Positions 9,844-18,197 of a DNA stretch of 64,000 bases are shown here, piece after piece (the first letter of the stretch is position 1; each line of letters begins with the position of its first letter). Under the pieces are notes generated by a model. The model was given only the letters and a program-made list of their open reading frames with translations, ran no database searches and was not told where the DNA came from. The stretch is taken from NCBI RefSeq assembly GCF_041270065.1, contig NZ_CP065958.1, positions 868,001-932,000 on the forward strand, written 5' to 3'. The translations under genes and the position numbers were made by a program. This stretch comes from Streptomyces fradiae (GTDB lineage: Bacteria; Actinomycetota; Actinomycetes; Streptomycetales; Streptomycetaceae).

Positions 9844-11657
9844 CGTTCGGCCGTCCTCAGGTAGTTGGGGCCGGTGGTGTAGTGCTTGTTGATGTCCGCC
9901 GCGCCCGATCGCTCCTTGGACAGCAGCGTGCCGGCGGTGACCATGGCCTTGACGGGGAGTTCCGCCGCGTCCAGGACGTGCGCGCGCAGCACGGCGCCGG
10001 GCTCGCCCGGACCGGTGCCGAGCCGCCCGACGGTCTCGGCGAGCCGGTCCCGTATCAGGGTCAGCAGCGTCATGAGCGGGGCGCGGCCGTGGTGGGCGAG
10101 GCCGAAGGCGTAGGCGCCCGCGCACAGGTGCACGGTGATGGTGGTGAACAGGTCGGTGACGGCCCGGTCGTCGTCGCCGAAGATCCGGGCGTCGTCGAAG
10201 ACGGCCGCGTCGAAGGCGTCGGCGCCCAGGGTGTCCCGCAGCCGCCCGGTGTGGATGCGTGGGCCGTCGTTGTCCTTCAGCAGCAGCCGGAGCCGGGTGG
10301 CGCCGTCCGCCGCCCGGTCGAGGACGAGCGAGATGTTCTGCTGGTGGGACTCCAGGGCGATGCCGTAGCCGAACAGGGTGGTCTGCCAGTCGAACAGCAG
10401 GGTGAGCACGGCGTCGAGCAGGGCCACGGGGTCCCCGCCGTGGAAGCGGTCCGCGAGGTGGTCGATCACCAGCCGGCCTCCGGCGGCTTCGGCGAGCAGC
10501 GCCGCCATGGGGACGACGACGCAGTCGTCGAGGCCGGCCGGGTAGTGGCGGCACAGGACGGCCAGGAGTTCGTGCCCGGCGTGGGCGTACACCGTCTCGT
10601 CGGCGTGCAGGATCGTTTCGCGGAACCGTGGCTCCCGGGCGATCACGGTTTCCAGGAGCCGCTGACCCGCAGCGCCGTCGACGAGCGTTCCCGGCTTGAT
10701 GGTGCGCCGATTGCGCAGTCCCAGGGTCGCGGTGGCCAGCGGCAGCTTGAGGTGCAGGGAGGGGTCATCGGCCAGGGCGACCGTCCGCATGGACAGTGTC
10801 GGTACGACCTCGAGGTGGGGGCGCGGAGCAGGCACCGCCCGCTCATGCAGGCCGGTCGCCCGCAGGGCCTCCTCCAGCGGCGCGCCCGCGGTCAGCGGAT
10901 GGACGGGCAGCGCGAGGTGGGTACGGGACAGCTCCGGCAGCCCCAGCTCGGACGGCGACGGCCAGCAGGCGGGCAGGCGGTCGGCGCCGCCCGGCACGGT
11001 GACGGCCTCACGGGGCAGGGCGACCCAGCGCAGGGCGAAGCGCGGGTGGAACTCGGGGGCGTACGCGCGCACCTGATCGTCGTCCAGTCCCGAGCGGCCC
11101 CGGGCGGTGGGGTACACCGGGTGGTCGAGGCGGGCGGCGAGCGTGTCGTGCGCGAGACCTCCGGCGTACCCGGTCCAGCGGGCGGGGTCGTCCCCGTGGA
11201 GGTCGGTGAGCCGCGCTGCGGTCTCCTCGCGGGTCCGCTCGTGCAGCCGCATGGTGGCGAGGGTCTGCCGGCATTCCTCGGTGTACGCGTCGAAGCCGGG
11301 GTGGTCGACCGGCTCGGCCAGGGCCTTGAGGGCGGCGAGGATCTCGTCGTACGTGGTGAGCGTGCCGCCGTCCGGCTCTCGTACGAGCAGCGGCAGCCGG
11401 GCCGCGTGCGTGCTCTGGAAGCCGTCCTCTGTGACCGGCAGCAGCAGTGCGCCGCCGTCTTCGGTGGCCCGGCGCAGCCATGGGCCGTCGGTCCGCCGGA
11501 CGAGGGCGCTGCGGCTGCGCAGCCCGACGACGTCCTCTCGCAGCAGCGCGGACAACACCCGTAGGAGCAGGTCCCGTTCAGCTCTGCCCGTGCCCGTGCC
11601 CGTGCCCGTGCCCGTGCCCATGCCCACGACAGAAGCCTTTGCGGCGGTGGTCGTCAC
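9840..11657 (-). CDS. NIS siderophore synthetase, IucA/IucC family (first, PvsB-like)
   Basis: The 605-residue protein has IucA/IucC features: HPLTAGAPLEEA, the basic LKLPLATATLGLRNRRTIKPG block, ALESHQQNISLVLD and LLKDNDGPRI. It is only distantly similar to the other synthetase of this operon, which suggests the two use different carboxylate/amine pairs. The GTG at 11657 overlaps the ATP-grasp stop (GTGA). The first 25 residues include a Gly-Thr dipeptide run coded by a hexanucleotide repeat, and an in-frame ATG just before that run (residue 13) could be an alternative start. Confidence 0.92.
   Translation of the reverse strand: MTTTAAKASVVGMGTGTGTGTGTGRAERDLLLRVLSALLREDVVGLRSRSALVRRTDGPWLRRATEDGGALLLPVTEDGFQSTHAARLPLLVREPDGGTLTTYDEILAALKALAEPVDHPGFDAYTEECRQTLATMRLHERTREETAARLTDLHGDDPARWTGYAGGLAHDTLAARLDHPVYPTARGRSGLDDDQVRAYAPEFHPRFALRWVALPREAVTVPGGADRLPACWPSPSELGLPELSRTHLALPVHPLTAGAPLEEALRATGLHERAVPAPRPHLEVVPTLSMRTVALADDPSLHLKLPLATATLGLRNRRTIKPGTLVDGAAGQRLLETVIAREPRFRETILHADETVYAHAGHELLAVLCRHYPAGLDDCVVVPMAALLAEAAGGRLVIDHLADRFHGGDPVALLDAVLTLLFDWQTTLFGYGIALESHQQNISLVLDRAADGATRLRLLLKDNDGPRIHTGRLRDTLGADAFDAAVFDDARIFGDDDRAVTDLFTTITVHLCAGAYAFGLAHHGRAPLMTLLTLIRDRLAETVGRLGTGPGEPGAVLRAHVLDAAELPVKAMVTAGTLLSKERSGAADINKHYTTGPNYLRTAER
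11585..11626 (-). repeat. In-frame hexanucleotide repeat at the 5' end of a NIS synthetase gene
   Basis: Seven six-base units (plus-strand unit TGCCCG, the last two ending in A) code Gly-Thr repeats near the N-terminus. The array is perfect over its first five units. Confidence 0.85.
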
Positions 11658-12844
11658 GGCGCGATCTCCCAGCGCTGCGCGGCCAGGAAGTCCGCGACGA
11701 CCCGGTCGACGGTCGCCTGGTCGGTGCCGGTGGCCCGCAGCACGCCGAGGTAGTCACGGTTGGTGCGGTAGAGCTCGTGCCGCTCACCGGTCTCGCGCAG
11801 CGGGCGGTACGTCAGTCGCACTCCGTCGGTGTCGAGGTCGACGGGGCCGGGGGCGGACACGAGCGTTCCGGCGGTCCCGGCGCAGGGGTAGTCCAGGCGG
11901 GCCGCGCCGTCGGTGCGGGCCCCGAGGTCCGCGGGCAGCGGTTCGCCGAGGTGGCTGCGCAGGATGTGTTCGAAGAGCGGGATGTCGAGGAGCTGGGCGA
12001 GCAGCAGGTCGCACTGGTCGCCGATGGCCCGGTAGTTCACCTCGATGATGCGGGCCCGGCCGTCGTGGACGACGAACTCGGTGTGGCAGGCGCCGAAGCC
12101 GACGCCGAGGGCGTCGAGCTGGGCGAGGATCTGCTCGACGACCGGCTCGGGGTGGGCCGGGACGAAGGTCAGCCGCTCCTCGATGAAGTACGGCGGCGGC
12201 GACAGCTCGGTGTGGAATCCGCCGAGGACGTGCCGGATCCGTCCGTCGCCCAGCGTCTCCAGGGTGTACAGCTCACCGGCCAGGAACTCCTCCACGACCA
12301 GCGCGGCCTCGGGCCGCCGGGTCTGTATCTCCTTGCAGCGCAACGGGAGTTCCTCGCCGCTCCCGACCAGGACGACGTCCTCGCTGGCGACCCCCTCGCG
12401 CGGCTTGACCACGCACGGGTAGGGCACGTCGAGTGCGGCGAGCGAGGACGGGTCCTGCCCGGCGGGGAGTTCGGTGGACCAGACGGTGTCGGCGCCGGTC
12501 AGGGCGAGATGGCGGCGCAGGTGCGCCTTGTCCTTGGCGCGCAGCGCGGCCCGCCAGTCCTTGGCGGGCAGGCCGAAGTAATCGGCGGCCAGCGCGGCCT
12601 GGGTCTGGAGGTGGTCGCTGTTGGTGAAGACCGCGTCGGGCCGGTGGTGGGTGGAGATCCGGGTGATGACGGCCCGGAAGTCGCGTACGTCGCACTCCAG
12701 GATCTCGATGTCCGGGTAGGTCCGGCGATGGGAATCCGGCTGGTCCGTCAGGACGGTGACGTCCAGGCCGAGGCGGGCCGCTGCGGGGAGGAACCCCTCC
12801 GTGACCGAGTCTGTGGGATTCAGGGCGAGCAGATACAGCCGCAT
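11654..12844 (-). CDS. ATP-grasp amino-acid/peptide ligase of siderophore synthesis (PvsA-like)
   Basis: A 396-residue ATP-grasp enzyme forming an amide with an ADP-type acyl-phosphate. Visible motifs are VVKPREGVASEDVVLV (glycine-rich ATP loop), EEFLAGELYTLE and the metal-binding ACHTEFVVHDGRARIIEVNYR. The ATG at 12844 begins an N-terminal beta strand (MRLYLLALNP) typical of the fold; an upstream extension to 12913 would add a Pro-rich tail of no likely function. It is the first gene of the five-gene operon, 83 bases downstream of a strong iron box. In vibrioferrin synthesis PvsA, also ATP-grasp, adds alanine; that role here is inferred. Confidence 0.88.
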   Translation of the reverse strand: MRLYLLALNPTDSVTEGFLPAAARLGLDVTVLTDQPDSHRRTYPDIEILECDVRDFRAVITRISTHHRPDAVFTNSDHLQTQAALAADYFGLPAKDWRAALRAKDKAHLRRHLALTGADTVWSTELPAGQDPSSLAALDVPYPCVVKPREGVASEDVVLVGSGEELPLRCKEIQTRRPEAALVVEEFLAGELYTLETLGDGRIRHVLGGFHTELSPPPYFIEERLTFVPAHPEPVVEQILAQLDALGVGFGACHTEFVVHDGRARIIEVNYRAIGDQCDLLLAQLLDIPLFEHILRSHLGEPLPADLGARTDGAARLDYPCAGTAGTLVSAPGPVDLDTDGVRLTYRPLRETGERHELYRTNRDYLGVLRATGTDQATVDRVVADFLAAQRWEIAP

Positions 12845-12926
12845 GGGAATGCCGGGGCCTTCCGGGGAGGGGACGTGTGGTGCGGTGGCGGGGAGGCACG
12901 CCCCGCACGGCACCGCGACGACGAGT

Positions 12927-12945
12927 TTAGGTTAGGCAACCCTAA
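12927..12945 (-). promoter_or_regulatory. Iron box (DmdR1/IdeR-type operator) of the siderophore biosynthesis operon
   Basis: The 19 bases TTAGGTTAGGCAACCCTAA match the actinobacterial iron-box consensus TTAGGTTAGGCTAACCTAA at 17 of 19 positions. It lies 83 bases upstream of the ATP-grasp start, where a promoter for the minus-strand operon would be. Confidence 0.9.
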
Positions 12946-13027
12946 GTTATCAACAGTCCCTCACTCCAACGGCCCATGTGCGTACGGCCGATGGGGCGCG
13001 CCGATCTACGCTTACCCCGATGTCCAC

Positions 13028-13046
13028 TAAGGTAAGCCTGACCTCA
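13028..13046 (+). promoter_or_regulatory. Probable second iron box, in front of the 2Fe-2S reductase-like gene
   Basis: TAAGGTAAGCCTGACCTCA matches the iron-box consensus at about 14 of 19 positions and ends 23 bases upstream of the ATG at 13070. With the stronger box at 12927 it makes the divergent promoter region iron controlled on both sides. Confidence 0.7.
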
Positions 13047-13069
13047 CTTACTCGCGAGAAGGAGCTTCG

Positions 13070-13954
13070 ATGAGCAAGGATCCGGGGCCGTGGACCACCA
13101 CCGCGGGCACGGTCGGGCGCCATGCCCTCGTCGAGGCGTCTCCCCTCACGTGCACCTATCGGCGGACCATCGCGGCCTGCGACGCGCTCGATGTCCGGAT
13201 CGTCGACCCCGGGGCGATGGGCGACTCCGCCGCCTTCCTGCCCGACGGGGCGGACCTGGCCTGCGCCCCCGGCGTCCTCGACGCGTTCCTCGACGCCTCG
13301 GCGGCCCGTATCCGCGCACGCCACGGCCGCACTCCGCGCAGAGACGTCGCCGCCTCCCGGGCGCTGCACGACTACCTGTGGTCCGTCAGCCTCCTGATGA
13401 GCGGGGCCTGGTACCTGGATCGCCGCGTGCCGCGCATCGCGCCACGTGACATCCGTGTGGACCTGACGACGGGCGCGATCGGCATCGTCCCCGGGCAGGA
13501 CTTCGCATGCCTGCCGGACGACCCGGCGGCGGGCACGGCCGCTGCCCGGCTCGTGGGCCACGAGAACGAACTGCGGGCCGAGTTGCGGGCCGCGGTCGTC
13601 GATCACGTGCGTCCGCTGCTCGCCGCGATCGGCCCGACGATCCGGCGCGGACCGCGCGCCCTGTGGGGGATGGTGGCCGACGATCTGCTCTCCGGCATCT
13701 GGCACCTCGGCCGGATGCTGGGCCAGGAGGAACGCGCGGTGCGCGAGGCGACCGAGCTGCTTCCGACGGCGATCCCGCCCTTTCCGGGAGGGGCCGACTT
13801 CCGGCGCCTCAGCGGCCGCGACGGGCACCGCCACCCGACCCGCACACGCGCCGGCTGCTGCCTGTACTACACGATCGAACCGGACCGGGCCTGCCTGACC
13901 TGCCCGAGGACCTGCGACGCCGAGCGGCTGCGCCGGATCGAGGGCGAGGACTGA
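13070..13954 (+). CDS. (2Fe-2S)-binding ferric-siderophore reductase-like protein (FhuF type C-terminus)
   Basis: The 294-residue protein ends in a cysteine cluster, GCC followed ten residues later by CLTC, the CC-x10-C-x2-C arrangement of FhuF-family 2Fe-2S reductases. These reduce Fe(III)-siderophore in the cytoplasm to release iron. The rest is helical, with a conserved-looking HDYLWSVSLLMSGAWYL segment. The ATG at 13070 follows an AAGGAG site. It is transcribed away from the siderophore operon behind its own iron box, and it faces the siderophore-binding protein gene, so a role in unloading this siderophore is likely. Confidence 0.83.
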   Translation: MSKDPGPWTTTAGTVGRHALVEASPLTCTYRRTIAACDALDVRIVDPGAMGDSAAFLPDGADLACAPGVLDAFLDASAARIRARHGRTPRRDVAASRALHDYLWSVSLLMSGAWYLDRRVPRIAPRDIRVDLTTGAIGIVPGQDFACLPDDPAAGTAAARLVGHENELRAELRAAVVDHVRPLLAAIGPTIRRGPRALWGMVADDLLSGIWHLGRMLGQEERAVREATELLPTAIPPFPGGADFRRLSGRDGHRHPTRTRAGCCLYYTIEPDRACLTCPRTCDAERLRRIEGED

Positions 13955-13980
13955 GCGCCGTACCGCACCCGGGGTACGGC

Positions 13981-14037
13981 GACGGGCCGGCGCCCGCGGC
14001 CGTACGGTCTCGTACGCCCGCCGGCAACCGGCCCGTC
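13981..14037. terminator. Putative bidirectional terminator between converging genes
   Basis: A perfect 10-base inverted repeat (GACGGGCCGG at 13981-13990 with CCGGCCCGTC at 14028-14037) spans further self-complementary sequence around CCGTACGG/CGTACG. It lies between the stops of the reductase-like gene and the binding-protein gene. Confidence 0.45.
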
Positions 14038-14053
14038 AGGAACGGCCCCGCGA

Positions 14054-15052
14054 CTACTTCGCCGGGTCGACCTTGAAGATCTTCGCCATGTCGTCGAGCA
14101 CCAGGTCGGCACCCTGGAGCGAGACGGAGGTCATCCAGACGGCGTCCTCGACCTCGTGGACGTTGCCCTTCTGCACCGCGTTCAGGCGCTTCCACAGCGG
14201 GTTGGCGAGGAACTTCTTCTTGCGCTCCTCACCGCCCGAGAAGGTCGTCATGAAGATGTGGTCGGCGTCCGCCTGCGCGATCTGCTCCTCGCTGATCTCG
14301 ATGTTGAACTTCTCCTGGTCCTGCTGGTTGGCGGGCCGGGCGAGCCCCATGTCGGTCAGGATGATGCCGCTGAAGGTCTTGGGCAGGTAGATGCGCGTCG
14401 GCCCGTCGAGAAAGCGCGTCAGCGAGTAGGTCTGCCCGGGGTTCTTGGCGTTGATCGCGTCGCCGATCTTCTTCGCGCGCGTCTGGTACGCCGCGAGCTT
14501 GTCGGCGGCCTTCTTCTCCTCGCCGAGAGCCGTGCCCAGGAAGGTGATGTTCTCCTTCCAGATCGGGCCGGTGGTCTTCACGAAGACCGTCGGCGCGATC
14601 TTGCTCAGCTGGTCGTAGAGGTCCTCGTGACGGACCGTCGCCGAAACGATGAGGTCCGGCTTGAGGGCGGCGATCGCCTCCAGGTTCGGGCTGTCGAGCG
14701 GGCCGACGTCCTTGGTGTCCTTCACCGCGTCACCGAGGTACGGGGGGAAGCCCTTCTGGTCGCGGTACGAGCCGATGCCGCCCACGAGCGGGGCGTCGAG
14801 GGCGACGACGGCCTCGACGAGGCTGTTGTCGAGCGCCACGACGCGCTTGGGCTTCGTCTTGATCTCGGTCTTGCCCTTGTCGTGAGTGACGGTCCGGGGG
14901 AAGCCCGCCTCGGAGGCGGCGGCCGGCTTGTCGGCGGCGGACTTGCCGTCGTCGCTCGTACCGCCGCAGGCGGCGACGGAGAAGGCCAGGGCCGCGGTGA
15001 GCAGGGCAGCGGCGAGCCGGCCGGGCCGGCGGCGCTGGGTGAGGGTGTTCAT
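14054..15052 (-). CDS. Iron-siderophore ABC transporter substrate-binding lipoprotein
   Basis: A 332-residue FecB/FepB-type binding protein. The signal peptide is a lipoprotein type: basic start, hydrophobic stretch, then the lipobox SVAAC with Cys29 as the lipidated residue. The two-lobed helical-backbone fold is indicated by RVVALDNSLVEAVVALD, LEAIAALKPDLIV and ADADHIFM segments. The ATG at 15052 follows a GGGAG site; an upstream ATG would only lengthen the signal peptide. It is divergent from the permease genes, with an iron box 26 bases upstream of its start. It should capture Fe-siderophore at the outer face of the membrane. Confidence 0.92.
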   Translation of the reverse strand: MNTLTQRRRPGRLAAALLTAALAFSVAACGGTSDDGKSAADKPAAASEAGFPRTVTHDKGKTEIKTKPKRVVALDNSLVEAVVALDAPLVGGIGSYRDQKGFPPYLGDAVKDTKDVGPLDSPNLEAIAALKPDLIVSATVRHEDLYDQLSKIAPTVFVKTTGPIWKENITFLGTALGEEKKAADKLAAYQTRAKKIGDAINAKNPGQTYSLTRFLDGPTRIYLPKTFSGIILTDMGLARPANQQDQEKFNIEISEEQIAQADADHIFMTTFSGGEERKKKFLANPLWKRLNAVQKGNVHEVEDAVWMTSVSLQGADLVLDDMAKIFKVDPAK

Positions 15053-15077
15053 GGGTCTCCCATACACGGACTGTCGC

Positions 15078-15096
15078 TTAGGTAAGGCTTACCTGA
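15078..15096 (-). promoter_or_regulatory. Iron box of the siderophore-binding-protein gene
   Basis: TTAGGTAAGGCTTACCTGA matches the iron-box consensus at 16 of 19 positions and is close to a perfect palindrome. It lies 26 bases upstream of the binding-protein ATG, in the 119-base divergent region. Confidence 0.88.
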
Positions 15097-15165
15097 GCGG
15101 GCGCTGTGAGGATAGCGCCTCTCCGTGACCGGATCCATACGGTGGGATAGTCGTACACTCAACCG

Positions 15166-15184
15166 TTAGGCATGCCTTACCTTA
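15166..15184 (+). promoter_or_regulatory. Probable iron box overlapping the start of the permease operon
   Basis: TTAGGCATGCCTTACCTTA matches the iron-box consensus at about 13 of 19 positions. It overlaps the first possible ATG of the permease gene (15172), which would place repressor directly over the transcription start or early leader. Confidence 0.6.
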
Positions 15185-16260
15185 TGCAGGTGTCTGTGAA
15201 GCCCGTCGCCGAAGGGGCGGCCACCGCGCCCCCACCTGCCCCACCACGCCCCCGACCCCCACGAGTTGCGGCGCGCGCCGTCATAGCGGCCCTGCTCGTC
15301 GCCGCGCTGATCGCGGCGGTCTGCGCCTCGCTCGCCATCGGCACCAAGTCCGTGCCGCTCTCCGACGTCCTGCACGCGATCGGCGGCGGGACGGACGGCG
15401 ACGCGGTCATCGTCCGCGAACTGCGCATGCCCCGCACCTTCCTGGGCCTGCTCGTCGGTCTCGCGCTCGGCGCGGCCGGAGCCGTCGCCCAGGACATCAC
15501 CCGCAACCCGCTGGGCGACCCCGGTCTCATCGGGATCAGCGCGGGCGGCTCGTTCGCCGTCGCGGCCGGTATCGGAGCGTTCGGGCTGACCAGTTCATAC
15601 CAGTACATCTGGTTCGCCTTCCTCGGCGGGGCGCTGGCCGGGCTGCTCGCCTACGCGGTCGGCGGCACCGGGTACGGCGGCGCCACCCCCGCCAAACTCG
15701 CCCTGGCCGGCGCGGCGGTGACCGTTCTCCTCGACGCCGGCACCAACACCCTGGTCCTCCTCGACGTCCGGACCCTGGACCAGTACCGCTTCTGGGCCGT
15801 CGGCTCGCTGGCCGGACGCGACGCCCACCTCGGCCTGGAACTCCTCCCGTTCGTCGTCGTCGGTCTCCTGCTGGCGATCGGACTGAGCGGCCGGCTCAAC
15901 GCCCTCGCCCTCGGCGACGACCTCGCCACCACCCTCGGCACCAAGGTCCGCACCACCCGGCTCCTCGGCGCCGTCGCCGTGATCCTGCTGACCGGCGCCG
16001 CCGTCGCCGCGGCCGGGCCCGTCACCTTCGTCGGCCTGGTCGTCCCCCATGTCGTCCGGGCGTTCACCGGGCCCGACGCCCGCTGGCTGGTGCCCTGTTC
16101 GGCGCTCGGCGGCGCCACGCTGATGCTCAGCGCCGATGTCGTCGGGCGCATGGTCGCCCGCCCGGGCGAGCTGGAGGCCGGCGTGGTCACCGCGATGCTC
16201 GGCGCCCCGTTCCTCGCCCTGCTGGTCAAGCGCGGCAAGCTCAAGGAGCACACCCGATGA
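15172..16260 (+). CDS. FecCD-family siderophore ABC transporter permease (first)
   Basis: A 362-residue FecCD/BtuC-type inner-membrane permease with about ten helices. Family landmarks are RELRMPRTFLGLLVG near the start of the transmembrane core, DITRNPLGDPGLIGISAGG, and GPVTFVGLVVPHVVR before the last helices. The start is uncertain: ATG at 15172 or 15184 (or GTG codons just after) all lack a good ribosome site and the first lies inside an iron box, so the message may be nearly leaderless. Its stop overlaps the second permease by four bases. It forms the channel with that partner. Confidence 0.9.
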   Translation: MPYLMQVSVKPVAEGAATAPPPAPPRPRPPRVAARAVIAALLVAALIAAVCASLAIGTKSVPLSDVLHAIGGGTDGDAVIVRELRMPRTFLGLLVGLALGAAGAVAQDITRNPLGDPGLIGISAGGSFAVAAGIGAFGLTSSYQYIWFAFLGGALAGLLAYAVGGTGYGGATPAKLALAGAAVTVLLDAGTNTLVLLDVRTLDQYRFWAVGSLAGRDAHLGLELLPFVVVGLLLAIGLSGRLNALALGDDLATTLGTKVRTTRLLGAVAVILLTGAAVAAAGPVTFVGLVVPHVVRAFTGPDARWLVPCSALGGATLMLSADVVGRMVARPGELEAGVVTAMLGAPFLALLVKRGKLKEHTR

Positions 16261-17345
16261 GCCTGCCCCGTACGACCACCCCGCGCATGGCCACCACTCT
16301 GCGCCTGGAGTTCGGCCCCTTCGGCGCGGCCCTGCGCCTCAGGGTCGCCCTCACCGCCGTCGCCCTCGTCCTGATCGGCTTCGCGGGCCTTGTCGCCTCG
16401 GTGTCGCTCGGTACGTACGCCATCCCCGTCGGCGACGCCCTGAACGCCGTCCTCGGCACCGGCGAAGGCGCCGCGGACCTGATCATCCACGAGCTGCGCC
16501 TCCCGCGCGCGCTGACGGCCCTCATGGTCGGCGCCGCGTTCGGCCTGGCCGGCGCCGTCTACCAGGCCGTCACCCGCAACCCGCTCGCCAGCCCCGACCT
16601 CATCGGCATCGCGGCGGGATCCGGCGTCGGCGCGGTCGGTGCCATACTCGTCGGCGGCGTCACCGCCGCCGGTGCGGGAACGTTCGTGGCCGTGCCCTTC
16701 GGCGCCCTGGCCGGCGCGCTGCTCACCTCCGCCGCCATCTACCTGCTGGCCTTCCGGGACGGCACCATCACCGGCTACCGCTTCGTCCTCGTCGGCATCG
16801 CCGCCAACGGCGCACTGGTCGCCCTCACCCGCTGGATGCTCGCCCGCGCCGACATCGACCAGGCGTCCCGGGCCATGGTGTGGCTCACCGGCAGCCTCAA
16901 CGGACGCGGCTACGAGCACGTCCAGTGGGCCGGGCTCGCCCTCGCGCTGCTGCTGCCGCTGACCGTGGCGCTGGCCCGCCCGTACCAACTGCTCCAGTAC
17001 GACGACGACACCGCCCGCAGCCTCGGCATCCCGCTGCGGTACGCCCGCATCGCGCTGCTCGTCCTCGCCACCTGCCTGACCGCCCTGGCCACCTCGGCGG
17101 CCGGCCCGATCGCCTTCGTCGCCCTCGGCGCACCGCAGATCGCCCGCCGGCTCGCGGGCACCCCCGGCATCCCGATGGTGTGCAGCGCGCTCACCGGGGC
17201 CGTCCTGCTCATCCTGGCCGACCTCGCCGCCCGGACCGTCCTCGCCCCGACGGAACTGCCCGTCGGCGTGCTCACCGGCGCCGTCGGCGCCCCGTACCTG
17301 CTGCTGCTCCTCGCCCGCACCAACCGGGCCGGAAAGGGAGGCTGA
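16257..17345 (+). CDS. FecCD-family siderophore ABC transporter permease (second)
   Basis: A 362-residue paralogue of the preceding permease. It shows the same landmarks, HELRLPRALTALMVGAAFG, AVTRNPLASPDLIGIAAG and GPIAFVALGAPQIAR. The ATG at 16257 overlaps the upstream stop (ATGA). The two subunits should form the heterodimeric membrane channel of the Fe-siderophore importer. About ten helices are predicted. Confidence 0.92.
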   Translation: MSLPRTTTPRMATTLRLEFGPFGAALRLRVALTAVALVLIGFAGLVASVSLGTYAIPVGDALNAVLGTGEGAADLIIHELRLPRALTALMVGAAFGLAGAVYQAVTRNPLASPDLIGIAAGSGVGAVGAILVGGVTAAGAGTFVAVPFGALAGALLTSAAIYLLAFRDGTITGYRFVLVGIAANGALVALTRWMLARADIDQASRAMVWLTGSLNGRGYEHVQWAGLALALLLPLTVALARPYQLLQYDDDTARSLGIPLRYARIALLVLATCLTALATSAAGPIAFVALGAPQIARRLAGTPGIPMVCSALTGAVLLILADLAARTVLAPTELPVGVLTGAVGAPYLLLLLARTNRAGKGG

Positions 17346-17346
17346 C

Positions 17347-18183
17347 ATGACCTCACAGGGCATGACCTCACAGCTCACCGAAGCCACGTCCGCCGCCCTG
17401 ACCGGGACCGGCCTGCGCCTCGGCTACGGCGACCGCCTCGTCGCCGAGGACCTCGACCTGAGCATCCCGGCGGGGAAGGTCACCGCGCTCGTCGGCCCCA
17501 ACGCCTGCGGCAAGTCCACCGCCCTGCGCGCCCTCGCCCGGCTCCTGAAGCCGGCCGGCGGCACCGTCCACCTGGAGGGCGAGGACATCGCCGGCCTGTC
17601 CGCCCGCGACTTCGCGCTGCGCCTCGCCCTGCTCCCCCAGACCCCCAGCGCGCCCGACGGCATCACCGTCCGCGACCTGGTGGCCCGCGGCCGCACCCCG
17701 CACCAGCGCTGGTGGCGCCAGTGGTCCTCCACCGACGAGGCCGCCGTCGACGCCGCCCTGACGGCCACCGGGGCGGCCGACCTGGCCACCCGCTCCATCG
17801 ACGAGCTCTCCGGAGGGCAGCGCCAGCGCGTCTGGATCGCCATGGCCCTCGCCCAGGACACCCCCGTCCTGCTCCTCGACGAGCCGACGACCTACCTCGA
17901 CCTGGCCCACCAGGTCGACGTCCTCGAACTCGTCGCGGAACTCAACCGCGTGGACGGACGCACGGTCGTGATGGTCCTGCACGAACTGAACCTCGCCTGC
18001 CGCTACGCGGACCATCTCATCGCCATGCGCGACGGCCAGGTCATCGCTGCGGGCACCCCCTCGGACGTCGTCACCCCGGACCTCGTCCAGGACGTCTTCG
18101 GGCTGCGCGCGGCCGTCATCGACTGCCCCGTGGCGGGCACCCCGCTCGTCATCCCGGAGGGAGGTCACCGAGCGGCGCGGTGA
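17347..18183 (+). CDS. Siderophore ABC transporter ATP-binding protein (FecE type)
   Basis: A 278-residue ATPase subunit with Walker A GPNACGKST (about residues 50-58), Q-loop LLPQTPS, signature LSGGQRQR, Walker B VLLLDEPTT and the switch histidine in VMVLHELN. It starts one base after the permease stop. The first 12 bases of the gene are directly repeated 15 bases later (ATGACCTCACAG at 17347 and 17362), so either ATG may initiate. It energises import by the binding protein and two permeases. Confidence 0.92.
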   Translation: MTSQGMTSQLTEATSAALTGTGLRLGYGDRLVAEDLDLSIPAGKVTALVGPNACGKSTALRALARLLKPAGGTVHLEGEDIAGLSARDFALRLALLPQTPSAPDGITVRDLVARGRTPHQRWWRQWSSTDEAAVDAALTATGAADLATRSIDELSGGQRQRVWIAMALAQDTPVLLLDEPTTYLDLAHQVDVLELVAELNRVDGRTVVMVLHELNLACRYADHLIAMRDGQVIAAGTPSDVVTPDLVQDVFGLRAAVIDCPVAGTPLVIPEGGHRAAR

Positions 18184-18197
18184 CCGCCGTGCGGTCG

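Noticed and set aside
11585..11626. Hexanucleotide array considered as a CRISPR or binding-site array
   Set aside because: Units are six bases with no spacers and lie in frame inside a NIS synthetase gene.
12845..12913. Longer N-terminus of the ATP-grasp protein starting at 12913
   Set aside because: It adds a Cys/Pro-rich stretch before the natural first beta strand; the ATG at 12844 is a better fit.
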